A stretch of DNA of 64,000 nt from Periconia sp. R9002 (taxonomy: Eukaryota; Ascomycota; Dothideomycetes; Pleosporales; Periconiaceae). Positions 1 to 12,300 of the stretch are shown here, in pieces. The translations under genes were made by a program, and so were the position numbers. Within the stretch, counting starts at the first letter, position 1; the number at the start of each line of letters is the position of its first letter. Location of the stretch: the NCBI GenBank assembly GCA_023627715.1, contig JAMAHW010000069.1, positions 161,577 to 225,576 of the forward strand, written 5' to 3'. A model generated the notes under the pieces. That model searched no databases. It was given only the letters and a program-made list of their open reading frames with translations, and was not told the origin of the DNA.

Positions 1-1249
1 GGTCAGTAAGTGCCCAGGTGTACTACGGTCGCCTTCTTTTCATCCGTCTTATAAGGAAGCTATAACTGTGCAACACAGTTCGAATAATTACTGCCAAAGG
101 TACTAAGTTACTGCTAACATCCCTAACGCTATACTTGTTCGAGGTCAAATTGTTGTCGCGACAAGAATTTGACCCTAATGAGGTAGAGCGCAAGTTATGA
201 AAGCTCATAGTAGAAGCTGTATTTTCACTTTCTAATATGCGTTTCAATTTATTCCTATATTTGACCGGTGGAGTTCAGAACTTCGGTGGAACGAACAAAA
301 CTTTTTTGCATTTCATTGCGTCTGCAGAGGTGCTACCAGCGCCCCCCAATGCGCTTATCATCCACATGAATCACCACCAATAGCCCAGCATAGTCTCAAC
401 TCGTAAGTGAAGGTACAGATGAAACAAGTCTTATCTCTTACATGACGATGAAATTTCAATCGCTTGACTGTCTTCTGCATGCAGCTGCACTGTTACTAAT
501 CCCGTCAAGAAATACGAGTGAGGGCAAAGCGCGAATAACGAGCAGAAGACCTCATGCTAAAAACTTCAAACATCAATTTAAAGCCTCAGCGCTTAGCTAT
601 CTATAGAAAATAAGGTGCATTATGCATGCATGAAGCTCTAGTCAGGTGATTTGACGCGGGAGGGTCTGGAGATGCTGCGCCGCACGACTGCGTGAATCAC
701 ACGCATATGCAGAACCGCTAGACGTATCTGCAAGATGCTTTTCGCGAAGCGAAATGAAATTTCATTAGGTGGTATTGATTGTTTTCATTCAATGAATTAA
801 TTAATTTCAAGTACATATGCAAATGCGTGGACGTGTTTCATGGATGGAAGACGTGTGCGGAGTGCCTATTACAATGTACAGATGTATCAGTGTTCTCTAA
901 TGCGAGCGACGAGCTGAATAATTCATGCAATCTTCTGATGAGCCGATGGCATTCACGCGATGAGGGTGATCAGGTCATAGGAGGGCTTGTGTATTTCTCT
1001 CTTTTTGAAGAATATGTTGCCAAAGAGAAACTAGCTCTCATGACTTTTGCCCTGCCACCACTGTCTGGTAGGCACTAAGATGCTATACAGCATCATACCC
1101 TCGCCTTCTGCAGTAGAGATCAGCCTTCGTGTTCATAGAACAGGAAATGTGGTATCCGTTCAGAGCTTTCGCGCAAGAAAATGTCTTACCTATTTTCAGT
1201 GTTGGGTATACCTGTTCCAGTTGCAGAGATTAGCCAGTGACTTGCAGAT
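1..1249. other. No supported gene upstream of the PKS remnant
   Basis: Only short frames with no recognisable domain occur here. A ketosynthase would be expected in this position if the downstream polyketide synthase were complete, but I could not find a KS cysteine motif or the KS histidine motifs in any frame. Faint linker-like sequence appears only just before position 1250. The stretch probably represents deletion or very deep decay of the 5' part of that gene, or unrelated DNA joined to it. Confidence 0.5.
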
Positions 1250-4200
1250 TTCATGGAGGAGAATGAGGGGCTGCATGTCAACCGGGAAGACCTCGCATAC
1301 ACATTAAAATCGCGAAGATCTCAATTCTCGGCCATGAGAAGTTTTTCCGCTCTTGAAAAATATGATATTATAAGCGCCATGAGGAAAGTTGACCGCGGAG
1401 GCGATGGCCGCTTTGTAACAAACAAATCAGAAACTTCTAAGCCTCAAGTGTTGGGTTCTTTCACAGGTCAAGGGGCTCAAAATGCTGGAATGGGTGAACA
1501 GCTCATCAAAAATTCAGCAGCTGCGCACGATAAAACCAAGGCTTTTGAAATGGCATTATCAAGCCTCCCTAACCCGCCTTCATGCTCAATAGCGGAAGAA
1601 TTGGCTAAGCCTGCTGCTTCATTTCGCATCGGCATCGCAGAACTGTCACAGCCACTTTGCACAGCTCTACAAGTAATCTTAGTCGACCATCTGCATGCGG
1701 CGGGGTTGCATTTTAATGCTGTGATTAGGCACTATTCTGGTGAAATGGCTGCTGCCTACGCTGCGGGTCTTTTAACTGCAGGGGATGCTATTTGCATTGC
1801 ATATTATAGAGGTCTATAGGAACACATGGCACAAGGTGGTGATGGGCAGAAAAGAGGAATAATGGCGGTAGGTATGTCATTCGAAAGAGTCTCAGGTTTT
1901 TTGCGAAAAACCCTATCTTCACAGAAAAATATTCGTGGCTGCGAGCAATTCACCTGCAAACTCAACTCTGTCAGGAGACGAGGAAGCTTTCGAAGGGGCT
2001 CAGGCTGTTCTAGGAAGTACAAAGCCTTTCGTTAGACGTTTAGCAGTGAACGCAGCGTATCATTCACATCATATGCAAGCATGCAGCAGTATTTACGAAA
2101 GCAAGCTAAATGGATTGGGTCTCGGTTTTGGAACCGGTAATTCAAATACCCGATTTATATCGAATGTGCACGAGCCAGACTTCATGACAGTGGGACTAGA
2201 TTCTTCATACGGACAGAAAACATGACACGGCCTGTGCTTTTCTCGTAGACTCTCGAACGAGCCGTTAGTAAACATAAGCCTTTTGATATTGCATTGGAAG
2301 TAGGCCCGCACCCAGCCGTGAAGAGACCAGCAACTGAGGCATTATCAGCTCATGACGCTCCCGTGAAATACCATGGGATCCTTCGGAGAGGCTATGATGC
2401 AGTACAGTCATTGTCAAAATGCTTGGGGTCTGTATACCACAATTTAGGTTCCAAACAGATCAAGTTCGACGAATACCGAAAAATATTCTTAGGGGGCCAA
2501 TATCGAAAACCCAAACTGGTTACCGGACTACCGTCATATCCGTGGGATCATGATACAGTCTTGTATCGGGAATCAGGGGTGTCACGTCGGTACCTCCACA
2601 GTTCGTATTTAGAGCACGGGCTGCTAGGAAGACGCATACCGGATAGCAGTACTGTTGAACTGCGATGGCAAAATGTCATATCTTTGAAAGAGGTACCTTG
2701 GATCTCTGATCACAAAATCGAAGGCCAACCAGTTGTCGCGGCCATGAGGTATGTGGCAATGGCTCTCGAGGCTACTATAATTTGGGCAAAGGAGAATTCA
2801 CATTCGATTTCAAAACTAGAACTTCGGGATTTCAAGATCGAAAAGGCTCCCCTCGTGGAGAACAACTCTCCTATGGAGACAGTATTTTCTTTTAGAATAG
2901 ACGCGGGCCACCGAGACAACATCCGCGAACACCAAGCTTTCGTCTCATGTTCAGGGGACCCGCTCTATGGGGGTAGCACGTTAAGTTCAATCTTCCATGG
3001 CCATGTTTTGATTACCTTTGACAACGAAGATGAAGCTACAATGCGCGGTTTTAAGGAAGAAAAAATTACCGGAGCAGTGCAAGTCTACCAGAATACTTTC
3101 TATGAATACTTAGAAAGTATTGGATATAGCCGTTGCTTATTTTGAACGGCTTGGAACAGTTAGAAATGATATCTCTTCCGAAAGAGAGTCCTGTTCTTGT
3201 GCTATCAGAATTGAACGAGCCACTTTTCAAGTCGATGTCATCCAGCCATATGAGTGCATTCCAATAAACTTGTTCTGTTTCGGAGAAGATACTCATTATT
3301 TTGCGATCGGACCAGTTTGGAGGGGCATATGCCAACGCCTTCTGAGGCCTGATTCGCTCAATCCGTCTCGAAGTACCTCATTTGGGAATTCAAACAATCT
3401 CTTTCAAGGGGAGTGATCTCAATTATGGAAATATTGTCGAAGCTTTCCTTAGGTTAGCTGTTTGGAACAATACAGACGACGTTCTATGGACCTTTGAACC
3501 TGAGCTAGAACTAATCGACGGCGTTTTCCAGATTCCACGCATCGTGGAAGACATATCACTCAACAATACGCTGAACTCACCAAGACGGATGATTCCCCAG
3601 CATGTTTCGCCAGAGAAGAAGAAGTTTCAAATCATGATCGATGAGGATAACTCATCAAGTCTTCGTCTGCTCAGGGATATCAGTGTTGACACTGAGACCA
3701 CAACGACAACTCCATCATATTCCATTGTCGATCCTCTCCAGATTGGAGGGAGGTCTTGGCACGTTTCCTTTCGAAACATCCAAGATGAACCTAACCATCT
3801 TATTTTATCTGCAGTTACTATACCGTCAATGAAAGCAGTAGGATCGGTACATCGTCACAAAACGTCAACAGAAACCGAGATACCAAGATGGTTAGCTCAT
3901 GTAGCAGTCAGCCTCTTCGCTCAGGAATCCCTGGCATCAACCAGACCCGTATGTCTGATCATACTACATGAATCCGACGACACCATCAAACACGCCTTCG
4001 AGCACGCAATGTCCCACTCTCCTCGGCAAGACATGGAACTAGTTTACTCATGCTCTGTGAAAAAAGCTGGCTTTATCCAACTCTCCAATCATATCCCAGC
4101 CCGGCAGTTTCGAGGACTGCTCCCCCGTAGAGGGTCTGCAGCCAGATACATACTGACCATAGACTGTTCTAGACCCATCAACGTTCCGCAAAGTGCGTTT

Positions 4201-7011
4201 CCAAATGTGACTTGTATCACACCGTTCACCCGAAATCCATCTGCTGACTGGTCAAAGATCCTTGGATTGCCAACCGCTCTATGTACAGCTGACGAATTTA
4301 CAATCACTGTGCTTCATCACCGACCAATGGAGTCCCAGATTTGACAATCATTCCGGCTGCTAAATTGTCATCTGTTGACTTGAATCGGGAACAAGGGCTC
4401 CACATATTCGATTGGACTTCTACAGACCCAGTACCTGTTCAAGTCCAGCGCGTAACGGAGAGTTTCAACCTTTTCTGGGATGATAGAACTTACTTCCTGG
4501 TGGGGCTCACAGGCGCCATGGAGAGAATGCTCACAGGGTGGATGGTAGAACATGGAGCTCGGTTCATTGTCCTAGCGAGCCGGAACCCAACTCCAGACTT
4601 GGCGTGGGAAGAGGTGATTCAAGGACGGGGCGCAACAATCGAAACTTACCAGATGGATGTCTCCAGCAAACAGGCTGCTCAAGATGCAAGATTGACCATC
4701 GACTTACAGAAGCTACCGCCCCTTGCTGGCATTGCCAACGGGGCTATGGTTCTATGTGACAACTCTTTCTTTGAAATGAGCCATAGTCAGATGATGGAGT
4801 GTCTTGCTCCCAAAGTAGACGGTAGCATGCACTTGGATGAAATATTTGGCGATCTCCCTTTGGACTTCTTCATCTTATTCTCGTCACTAGCCTTCACACT
4901 TGGGAATCCGGGCCAATTAAACTATGCCGCCGCTAATGGGTTCATGGCCGGACTTGCTCAAGTACGCAGAGAGCGTGGACAGCATGCTTCAGTTATCAGC
5001 CTTGGAGTCATCGGTGGAGTCGGCTACCTTGCTCGCACCAGAGGCGGACGAGAGAGCGAGCACGCCAAGAGACGGAACGTAAGGACGATATCGCTCGAAG
5101 AACTATGTACAATCTTTGCCGAAGGCATTGTTGCCGGCAGATGTATTAGAAAACACGGCGTTGAACTGATCACAGGTCTTGATGGCCACATAGATACGAG
5201 AGCTACAGATAAGGACTCACTGGCTCTAATGGCTATCCGATCCTAGAGTGTCGCATATCATTAGAGACAGGGCAGATGAGGTTATTCCCAGTCTCTCAGG
5301 GAAAGCAGTCACCACCGAAGCAAAAATACCCCTGGACATGCAAGTGGGACAAGCCCTATCCAACGACAGCCAAAATGAAGCACTCAGCATCCTGACCAAA
5401 AGTTTCTCGGAAAATCTAGAGCGCGTGCTACTCATGAGCCCGGGCAAATTCTCCGAGTCGATACCACTCGTGGAAATGGGCGTTGACTCTCTCCTAGCCA
5501 TCGAAATCAGGTCATGGTTCCACTCGCAGTTGGGCGTCGACGTGCCCGTATTGAAAGTCCTAGGCAACAACAACTGCGCCGCAATCTCCCACTACGCACT
5601 CGAATTGGTGCTTGCAGCAACGACTACGCACCATCCAACAGACACCTCCTCAGAAGCTACCAATGGCATCGTAACAGCTCCGTTGGATACCAACGCTAGA
5701 CAAGAAGTTGCCTCGTTCGCTCAAGCACCCATGTATCGCCTGCACCAATTCACAGAGGGAATAGCAAGGGTCAACAACATGCCCTGGTCCTATAGGGTCA
5801 GTGGTCCATTGGATGTCGACCGTCTAGAACGCGTTATTAATTCCAAGCTCCAGCCATTCGAAGCCCTGCGTACACGGTTCCACGAACAGGATGGACAGAT
5901 CATGCAGGAGGTACTGTCAGCCGAACCCATCCCACTCGAGCATACCCGGCTCGAAACGGAACCCGAAACGGACGCCTTTTTACAAAGTTTTCCGACGCGG
6001 AACATGGCCTATCGGCGGGCCAGCTTGTCAGAGCCGCAATCGTAGAGCAATCTTTGACGAATCATGTACTGGCCATGTCGTTCCATCATATCGCGGTCGA
6101 CACACGGAGCTGCGAAATACTCCTAGCCGAACTCAACCGCGCCGACGCATCTCCTTCCGAGTACCGCTCCCCTTATTCCGAAGTGAAAACTCATCCGTTG
6201 ATTACGCTGCGTTGCAAGCGCAGATGTTGAGTTCAGGCGAATGGTCGTCATGGATTGACTTCTGGCGAAAGCACTTACACGAAGCCACTCTCCTGCTCCC
6301 CTTATTTCCCTCTAAAGCCCCCAAACAGAGGAAAGTAATACAAGAGTACCTAACGCCGGATCAGCTCACCCGTATCCAAACCGTCTGCAAAGACCTGAAG
6401 TGCTCCCCTACCACTTCCACACCTCCATCTGCGCCGTCTTCCTCTCTCAACTCACCAATCTCCAAAACGTAGTGATAGGTAGCGTCGATGCCGGGCGTGA
6501 TTCCTAACCCACCTTTTTCGACGCCTTCGGTCCCATGTTCAAGTACCCCCCCCCCCCCCCCCCCCTTCCTTACATATTAGCGACGTAGCCGGCAAGATAA
6601 GCGGACCGCAGACTTTAAAGACCTCGTCCGCCGCACGCGAAACACAGCGTGAAGTGTTAGTGAACACGCTCAGGTGGCGTTCGATGTCATTGTGGAGGCT
6701 GGTGGCGAGGAACTGATGCCCGCGACGCACCATCCAGTTTATCAAGCCCAGATCAACTACCTCAAGCACACGCTCATCGAGGAAGTCCCATTGGATTCTT
6801 TGAAAATGGAGCTGCACCATGCAAGGGGCGTGGATGATAGTTATGATTTTTTGTGGGTATGTTGGAGGGGGAGAAGGAGGTGCTGGTCGCTTTTCAGTGT
6901 CAGGAGTATTTGTATAGTGTGGAGGAGACAATGGAGCTGGGACGAGCGTATATGAGGTTGCTTGAGGCTGTGTTGAAGGATGTTGATGTTAATTTTTGGG
7001 ATCTGTTTTGA
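1250..7011 (+). pseudogene. Decayed highly reducing polyketide synthase with C-terminal condensation domain (LovB-like order)
   Basis: Once encoded a type I fungal PKS. Remnants in order: KS-AT linker and AT (about 1250-2350), DH (about 2590-3300), structural/pseudo-KR linker (about 3400-4340), KR (about 4460-5050), ACP (about 5380-5600) and NRPS-type condensation domain (about 5700-7011). The reading frame changes near 1900, 2215, 3130, 3380, 4340, 5240, 6000 and 6180, and TAG stops interrupt the aligned frame at 1817-1819 and 2246-2248. The AT motif expected as GHSSGE reads RHYSGE, so the nucleophilic serine is tyrosine (1733-1735). The DH keeps its histidine (ISDHKIEGQ) but lacks the conserved proline. 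The KR nucleotide loop reads GLTGAMERM, although NYAAANG is kept. The ACP keeps GVDSLLA and the C domain keeps HHIAVD. No KS, methyltransferase, ER or adenylation domain is visible. This order resembles lovastatin nonaketide synthase. Introns cannot explain the active-site losses, so I call it a pseudogene. Confidence 0.9.
6546..6565. repeat. C20 homopolymer tract inside the PKS remnant
   Basis: Twenty consecutive C residues lie in the condensation-domain part of the pseudogene, where they would read as polyproline. Such tracts slip during replication and are often miscounted in sequencing, so the exact length is unreliable. Confidence 0.85.
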
Positions 7012-8644
7012 GAGGGAATGGACTTCATGGATTCAAATCGAAGTGATTAGATATTGTGTGTAGTTTCTCAGAACAAAAGTCACTTGTATCACAACTGCAA
7101 AATCCAACACTCAGCCCGTCTTCTATCTAGTAGCACTCACGTGCCTTACAATCTTCCATCCCGACCATTTTCTCAACAATCCCCTGCTCAAGAGGAACGA
7201 AAAACTCATATTACCACCGCCATCGCGGCATTTTTGAAAACACCCGTCACCGCAGGTAGTACCGCAGTGTAGCAGCAAGCCGAAGCCCCAACATCTCGGA
7301 CGCCAACTCTGACCAATGTCCGAATATGCGTTATAGACAACGGCAGCATATACCAGACCCGGACAGTGATGCGCATGATAGCGGCTCGGGCAAGTTTGCA
7401 AACACACCCTCATCCTATCAATCGCCCCCTTCCCCATCACACATCAAAACAACACTACACTGAAAATACCCGATAGGCTAATGCTCGTGTGCTTGTTTAA
7501 AGCAGAATTTTAGTCCCCGAGACACACACGCATCCAACATGCCCCAACGTCTAATTAGACACTTCACCTCAACACAAGGATTTCCCTGATCCAGACCGAA
7601 CCTACGCCGTACATGCCCCCAACATAAGCCGCAATGGAATCCTTCTTGTGTCTTTCCCTGCTACGTGTCATAAGGATATTCAACTCCCCGCGTACATCAT
7701 GCACATCATACGTGTAGTCTTACTCAGCGGATGTCGGGTTTGCGGCGAAGGCGGCGCGGTCGTGGGATGTCAGCCACCACACTCGTCTGTGAGAGAGTGA
7801 GACTGGTCTGGGTTGAGACTTCGGACATTTGAGACGCGCTGAATGCAAAACGACATGGTTCGGTTGATTTGAAATGGATTTGAGAAGTTGGAAGAATACT
7901 GAAAGATTGGAGGCACAAGAGGAGAATGCATGGTGGAGTGTTGGTTTGTTGGATAGATTTGATTGGCCATGTGTCTGATTAGGTCGATGTGGAAGCGCTT
8001 GGAGTTGCGCAACGAGGGTTTGATTTGATTAATAATATCAGCGCCACCTAACTGCTCCCGATGGGATACAGGAAGGGAAGCTGAATGCGAAGATGAAGGC
8101 GTTGGAAGCCCAGGCAGAGTGGGAAATAGTCGCGATGTCGCGAATGCAATGGCCATCTAGATGAATATGCTGAAGCAATGACGCGATGCAAGAAATGACG
8201 AAAAAGTAGAACTTTTTGTAAGAAAAACGAATGAGAGAGAATAAAATATAAATAAGAAATAAAGGGAGAGATTAAAGAACAAGCAAACATGAAAATGACA
8301 GACAAGTTCCTCCCATGGGGATATCATCGCAGAAAATTTGACAGATCTCCTCGCCATAAAATAAATAAGAGCACTGAGTGGTTGTACTGCAGTACTTGCA
8401 GCCGCCGCGATGATGCTGAAAAGACAGTAGTGCCAACCCAAACGAACAATGTGGAAAAATAGCAATTTGGTCCACCCAGAAACGAGAGAAAAACAAAAGC
8501 CAACGAGGCAGCAAAAGGAAACAAGGTAAAAGCACGAAAAAGAGTATGATCACAAATGAATCGAAGCGCGAAAAGACAAAAGGCCACCCTTCCGTAGACA
8601 GTTCCACGGAAAACAATAAGTCGAGATAAGCAATACTCACCTAT
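7012..8644. other. No supported gene; flank between PKS remnant and polyQ gene
   Basis: No adenylation, thiolation or reductase motifs follow the condensation remnant, so the PKS did not visibly continue into an NRPS module. A 128-codon minus-strand frame (8156 to 7770) starts with ATG and is serine/proline rich, but I see no domain in it and would not call it a gene. The 8160-8640 part reads as pyrimidine-rich on the minus strand, fitting the 3' untranslated region of the next gene. Confidence 0.45.
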
Positions 8645-9340
8645 CTAGGCAAAAGGGATATCCCCCACGATGCCCTTGGCCTTCAAATTGGCGATAATGC
8701 TCTGCTGCTGAATCTCGGCCAAGCGACGGTACTCAGCGGGGTCATATGCCTCGCCCTCGGCATCCTCATCTTCCTCTGTGTACAGAGTGGAATCCTCACT
8801 GACACTTCGAACCGAGCGTTCATCGTGTGACATGACGCTTCCAGCGGCACTTCCTTTCCTCTGTTGTCCCTGTTGTGACAGTCCACTCCCACCAGCACAA
8901 TGAAGGATGCCGAACCCGCTCAGCGTGGGATCAACATACTGCATCATTGGGGGTGAGGGCATCGGCGTGCATAAGTAAGGAGAGCTGGAAGGACGGCTGA
9001 ACTGTTGCTGCTGGATTCTCGCGTCTTGGGAAGGGAATGACACGATTTCCATTTGAACGTAGACGAGGCCGTCGGGGCCTTGGACAGCACTCTTCGTGAC
9101 GAGCGCTTTACCGTCAGGCAATCGGCCGCGGATGTTGCTTGGTGCAATGTACGGATACGATTGGGCTACCGCAGCGGATTCTTGTTGCTGTTGCTGTTGC
9201 TGTTGATGGTGCTGCTGCGGTGGGGATGGAGGCTCTGGCGTCGGCAGTGAAAAAGGAAGTGTCGGGACTTTAGCTGTAGTAGGGAAGCGTGGGGATTTGT
9301 TGCGGTTGTTGTAGGGTTGGTAGCGGTTTGGGCGAGGCAT
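8645..9340 (-). CDS. Uncharacterised polyglutamine-containing protein, 231 aa
   Basis: Intronless frame of 231 codons from the ATG at 9340, which gives the basic start MPRPNRYQPYNNRNK; the frame is open further upstream but without coding character. A proline-rich stretch and a run of eight glutamines, encoded by CAG/CAA repeats near 9180-9215, come first. A more conserved-looking block follows (GRLPDGKALVTKSAVQGPDG, then VYVQMEIVSFPSQ). A serine-rich acidic segment (TLYTEEDEDAEGEAYDPAEY) precedes a C-terminal amphipathic stretch (RRLAEIQQQSIIANLKAKG). There is no signal peptide, membrane segment or catalytic motif that I recognise. It may be a disordered regulatory or RNA-associated protein, but I cannot assign a function. 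PolyQ length may vary between strains. Confidence 0.65.
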   Translation of the reverse strand: MPRPNRYQPYNNRNKSPRFPTTAKVPTLPFSLPTPEPPSPPQQHHQQQQQQQQESAAVAQSYPYIAPSNIRGRLPDGKALVTKSAVQGPDGLVYVQMEIVSFPSQDARIQQQQFSRPSSSPYLCTPMPSPPMMQYVDPTLSGFGILHCAGGSGLSQQGQQRKGSAAGSVMSHDERSVRSVSEDSTLYTEEDEDAEGEAYDPAEYRRLAEIQQQSIIANLKAKGIVGDIPFA

Positions 9341-12300
9341 GGCTGCTGCTGAGATTGGCGAAGTATCGGAGTGGATATATCGATCGAGAGGGGAGGTGGG
9401 CGTGGGCGGTGTCAGAGTGATGATGATGGGATGAGGGAACAAGGAATTGAAGGAATGACTTGGGTTATGGGAGTGACGCTTGGTTGGTGGTATTGTGGAG
9501 ATTGGGCTCGTATAAACGACCCGTTAGAAGAGTCTAGATTATGTCTTTGGACGGAGTGATCAAGGCTGATGATAAGGATGGTAAGAAGGGTGCGTGATAC
9601 TCGGCTTTATGTAGCACAGCTAGGAAAACCCCCCGGGGAAGAGGGCCTTCCTCTATTTGGAATGTACACCACATCACCTTCCAGATCTCCACCCTGCAGC
9701 TAATCTGCACGATCAGTCGCCCCTCAAAATAGCAGAGGCTGCAAGCCATCCTGGACTGATACAGAAACCACTCAGCCGCCCTCGACAATCGCTACATTCG
9801 CTACACTCGTACCCACCACCCTCGGGGGTCAGTGAGTTATCGGACCCGGCAAACGGGGACCAGTTAGTTGTGCAGGTAAAAAAAGACGCCCAATCAGGAT
9901 TTTTCCTGCCTGCAGATTGTCTCATGGGGCCGTTGGGCCTGTTTTGCTGACAAGGACGAGGGATGGCGGAGTCGAAGGCAGATTTGGTGATGGACATACA
10001 TGTAATGCGCCTCACTAGCCAATGAAACATCATAGTGTTAAGCGCAGAGCCATACTACCGGTATATACGCGCCTGCATCAATGCGCAGCCAACCCGGTTT
10101 GGTCGATTTGCAGTCTCCTGCTGCTTTTGTCGACCCGTCTTGGTTGAAACGGAACAGAAAACAAGGGTGTGGCACGGGAGATGCTAGACTATCAAACGGT
10201 GACGTTTATGCTGCAGTTTGGTCAATCGGATGGCACACAGTATGACACCCGATGAATGCGAGTATTTTGAACGTAGTTCAGTAATCCGATACCTAACACA
10301 ATAATGAGAGTAATCTCACAGGAAGGTCTTGTCTCATGGTATGAAAACTGGTGGACGGAGGTAATGAGTGCATAGACCTTGCTTTAACTAATTGCCGATT
10401 GGGTCTGCCTTCCTTTTTGTGCGTTGTTATGTACCCTAAGTACACTAGCTATCACATTAAGCGATCAATGCTGTGTTTCTGCTAACCGCATCGGTATCTC
10501 CAGCCCAAGGCCACCGAGTCCATCAGACCATCTTGTACATAATAGTATGTCTAGAAGTTCAAAAGCGAGCGGTTCTATTGTCCACGTCAAAGGGCTAGCC
10601 CGCGCTATCGTACGAAGTCGGTAGCAGATTGACATTACCCCGATGGTCGAATACGTCAACCAAGAGAACCAATCCACGGTCATCGCTCACCTGTAGTCAC
10701 TGGGCGTTAGAATCAGCAGTGTTGGCTTGACTGAGGCCGAACCCAACCGAATGTGAGATGTGGGCGTCACTGATGCAGAACATAAGATTGCCACTCTCTG
10801 TGAATACGGGACCACTGTTGGTGGAAAGTTTACCTACCCAATATCTCAAAAAGGAATTTCCTTCCGCATGAAAGATCTTGAAGCCCCAGCCCCCTTCACA
10901 ACGGCCCGCCTGGATCGAATGGCATGGTGCATATCTGCTGCTCGGCTGGCAACGGCCGTTGTCTAAGAGATTTGCAGAGTTGGGGAGACTCAGGCGCTAC
11001 GCCAGTGTCCGTCACTTGCTCGCCACGGTCCGTCCAGCGGGCCGCTAGCGCTCGCGCAGTGGTCTCTGTAGCCGTTGCTGTCGTGTCAAGCTGAACAGGG
11101 TTGATTGTAGCATCGTGGTTCTATGTATATCTCAGTATGCAGCCAGTGAGTCGTGCAAATGCTGGACTGACCGCGCCAAAGCAAGTTGCAAATTTACTGC
11201 AGTGTTGTAGTGAGCTATTCAGGAATAATGAGATGATGGAAGTTATTAGAAAATAGCCCGGTAAATTAGTCTGAACCGTGGCCTGTCGGTGAAATTTGAT
11301 GAGTGAGATCAAATGGTCGCAATCGCAAAGTCCAACCCCATCTCACGGCGTGCAGTATGCGACATGCCACGCAGTATGCAGCTGTTGTGTTCCCATAAAG
11401 CCACGCGACTGGGTCAAGAGTCCATCGTTACTAACCATCGTACAATCCGCTGCCAGTTTGAACTTCCCTTCATTCCGTCACTGTCCTTTAGGCTTATCAT
11501 TACCGAAAGTGGAAATTCCGCGCCAGCCTTTCACGCAAAATATGGCCAAAACCGTAACCTCCTCGGAATAACTTTATGTTGCACCAAAAAAACCGCATTC
11601 GCTGGATTTGCAAGACTATCACCTCAGAATTCCAGCGACGTACATATATTGAAAGAAAAAGAGGAAAAAGAGACAAAAACCATCGGACGGACGTAATGGA
11701 GGGTAGAAACTCGTGGGGGAGACAGGGGGTCTTCCTGGTCTTAGCGCGCGGGGTCCACGGCCCGTTGGTGGTCATCATTTGATAATGGCCCCCTGTATTG
11801 ACGCTTTGATCGGTATATGACCGCCTGCTTATGCATGAGCACTGGGGGTCGTGATGATGGCATTCCGAATTTGTGAACGGTATGTGTGCCGAAGGATTCA
11901 CGGTTCAAGGAAGCGTTGACAGGCAGATTCGGGCGAACACCCCATTGATTTGCGTGCACAGGTGATCGTCCGTCGCTCACTAGCGCTGGGGAAGTCGCTG
12001 CGGTGCGCTCCGGCGTAATGCATCAGTTTGATTCTGACGTGGTTCAGTACCTAGCAATGCGGATTGCGTTGTCAAAACTGTGTTAATTTGTGCAAAGGTC
12101 ATGGGGATGTGTTTCCGGTCAGTGAATGCATAGCGCGCTATCTAGTGAATAGTCCAGTCCCGGTGTGATGGTTGTTTAAAAGCCACTCGGACATCCATAA
12201 ATACCAGTGCGGATTGGGCTTAGATGCTTGTGATCAATGTTGCTTTCGCTTTCAACCGAAATCAGGCGCATTTCAGTGAAATTGAACAAATGACGCCGTT

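Noticed and set aside
1..1249. Ketosynthase remnant
   Set aside because: Searched by eye for the active-site cysteine and histidine motifs in all plus-strand frames; none found.
8160..8640. Several overlapping minus-strand frames rich in F, L and S
   Set aside because: They arise from a purine-rich plus strand; several frames are open at once, which points to composition rather than coding.
7012..8644. Possible NRPS adenylation module after the PKS condensation domain
   Set aside because: No A-domain core motifs, carrier serine motif or reductase in any frame.
10465..10683. Minus-strand frame with a P450-like phrase (TVDWFSWLTYSTIG)
   Set aside because: The resemblance is a few residues only; no heme-binding cysteine motif or ExxR follows in any nearby frame.
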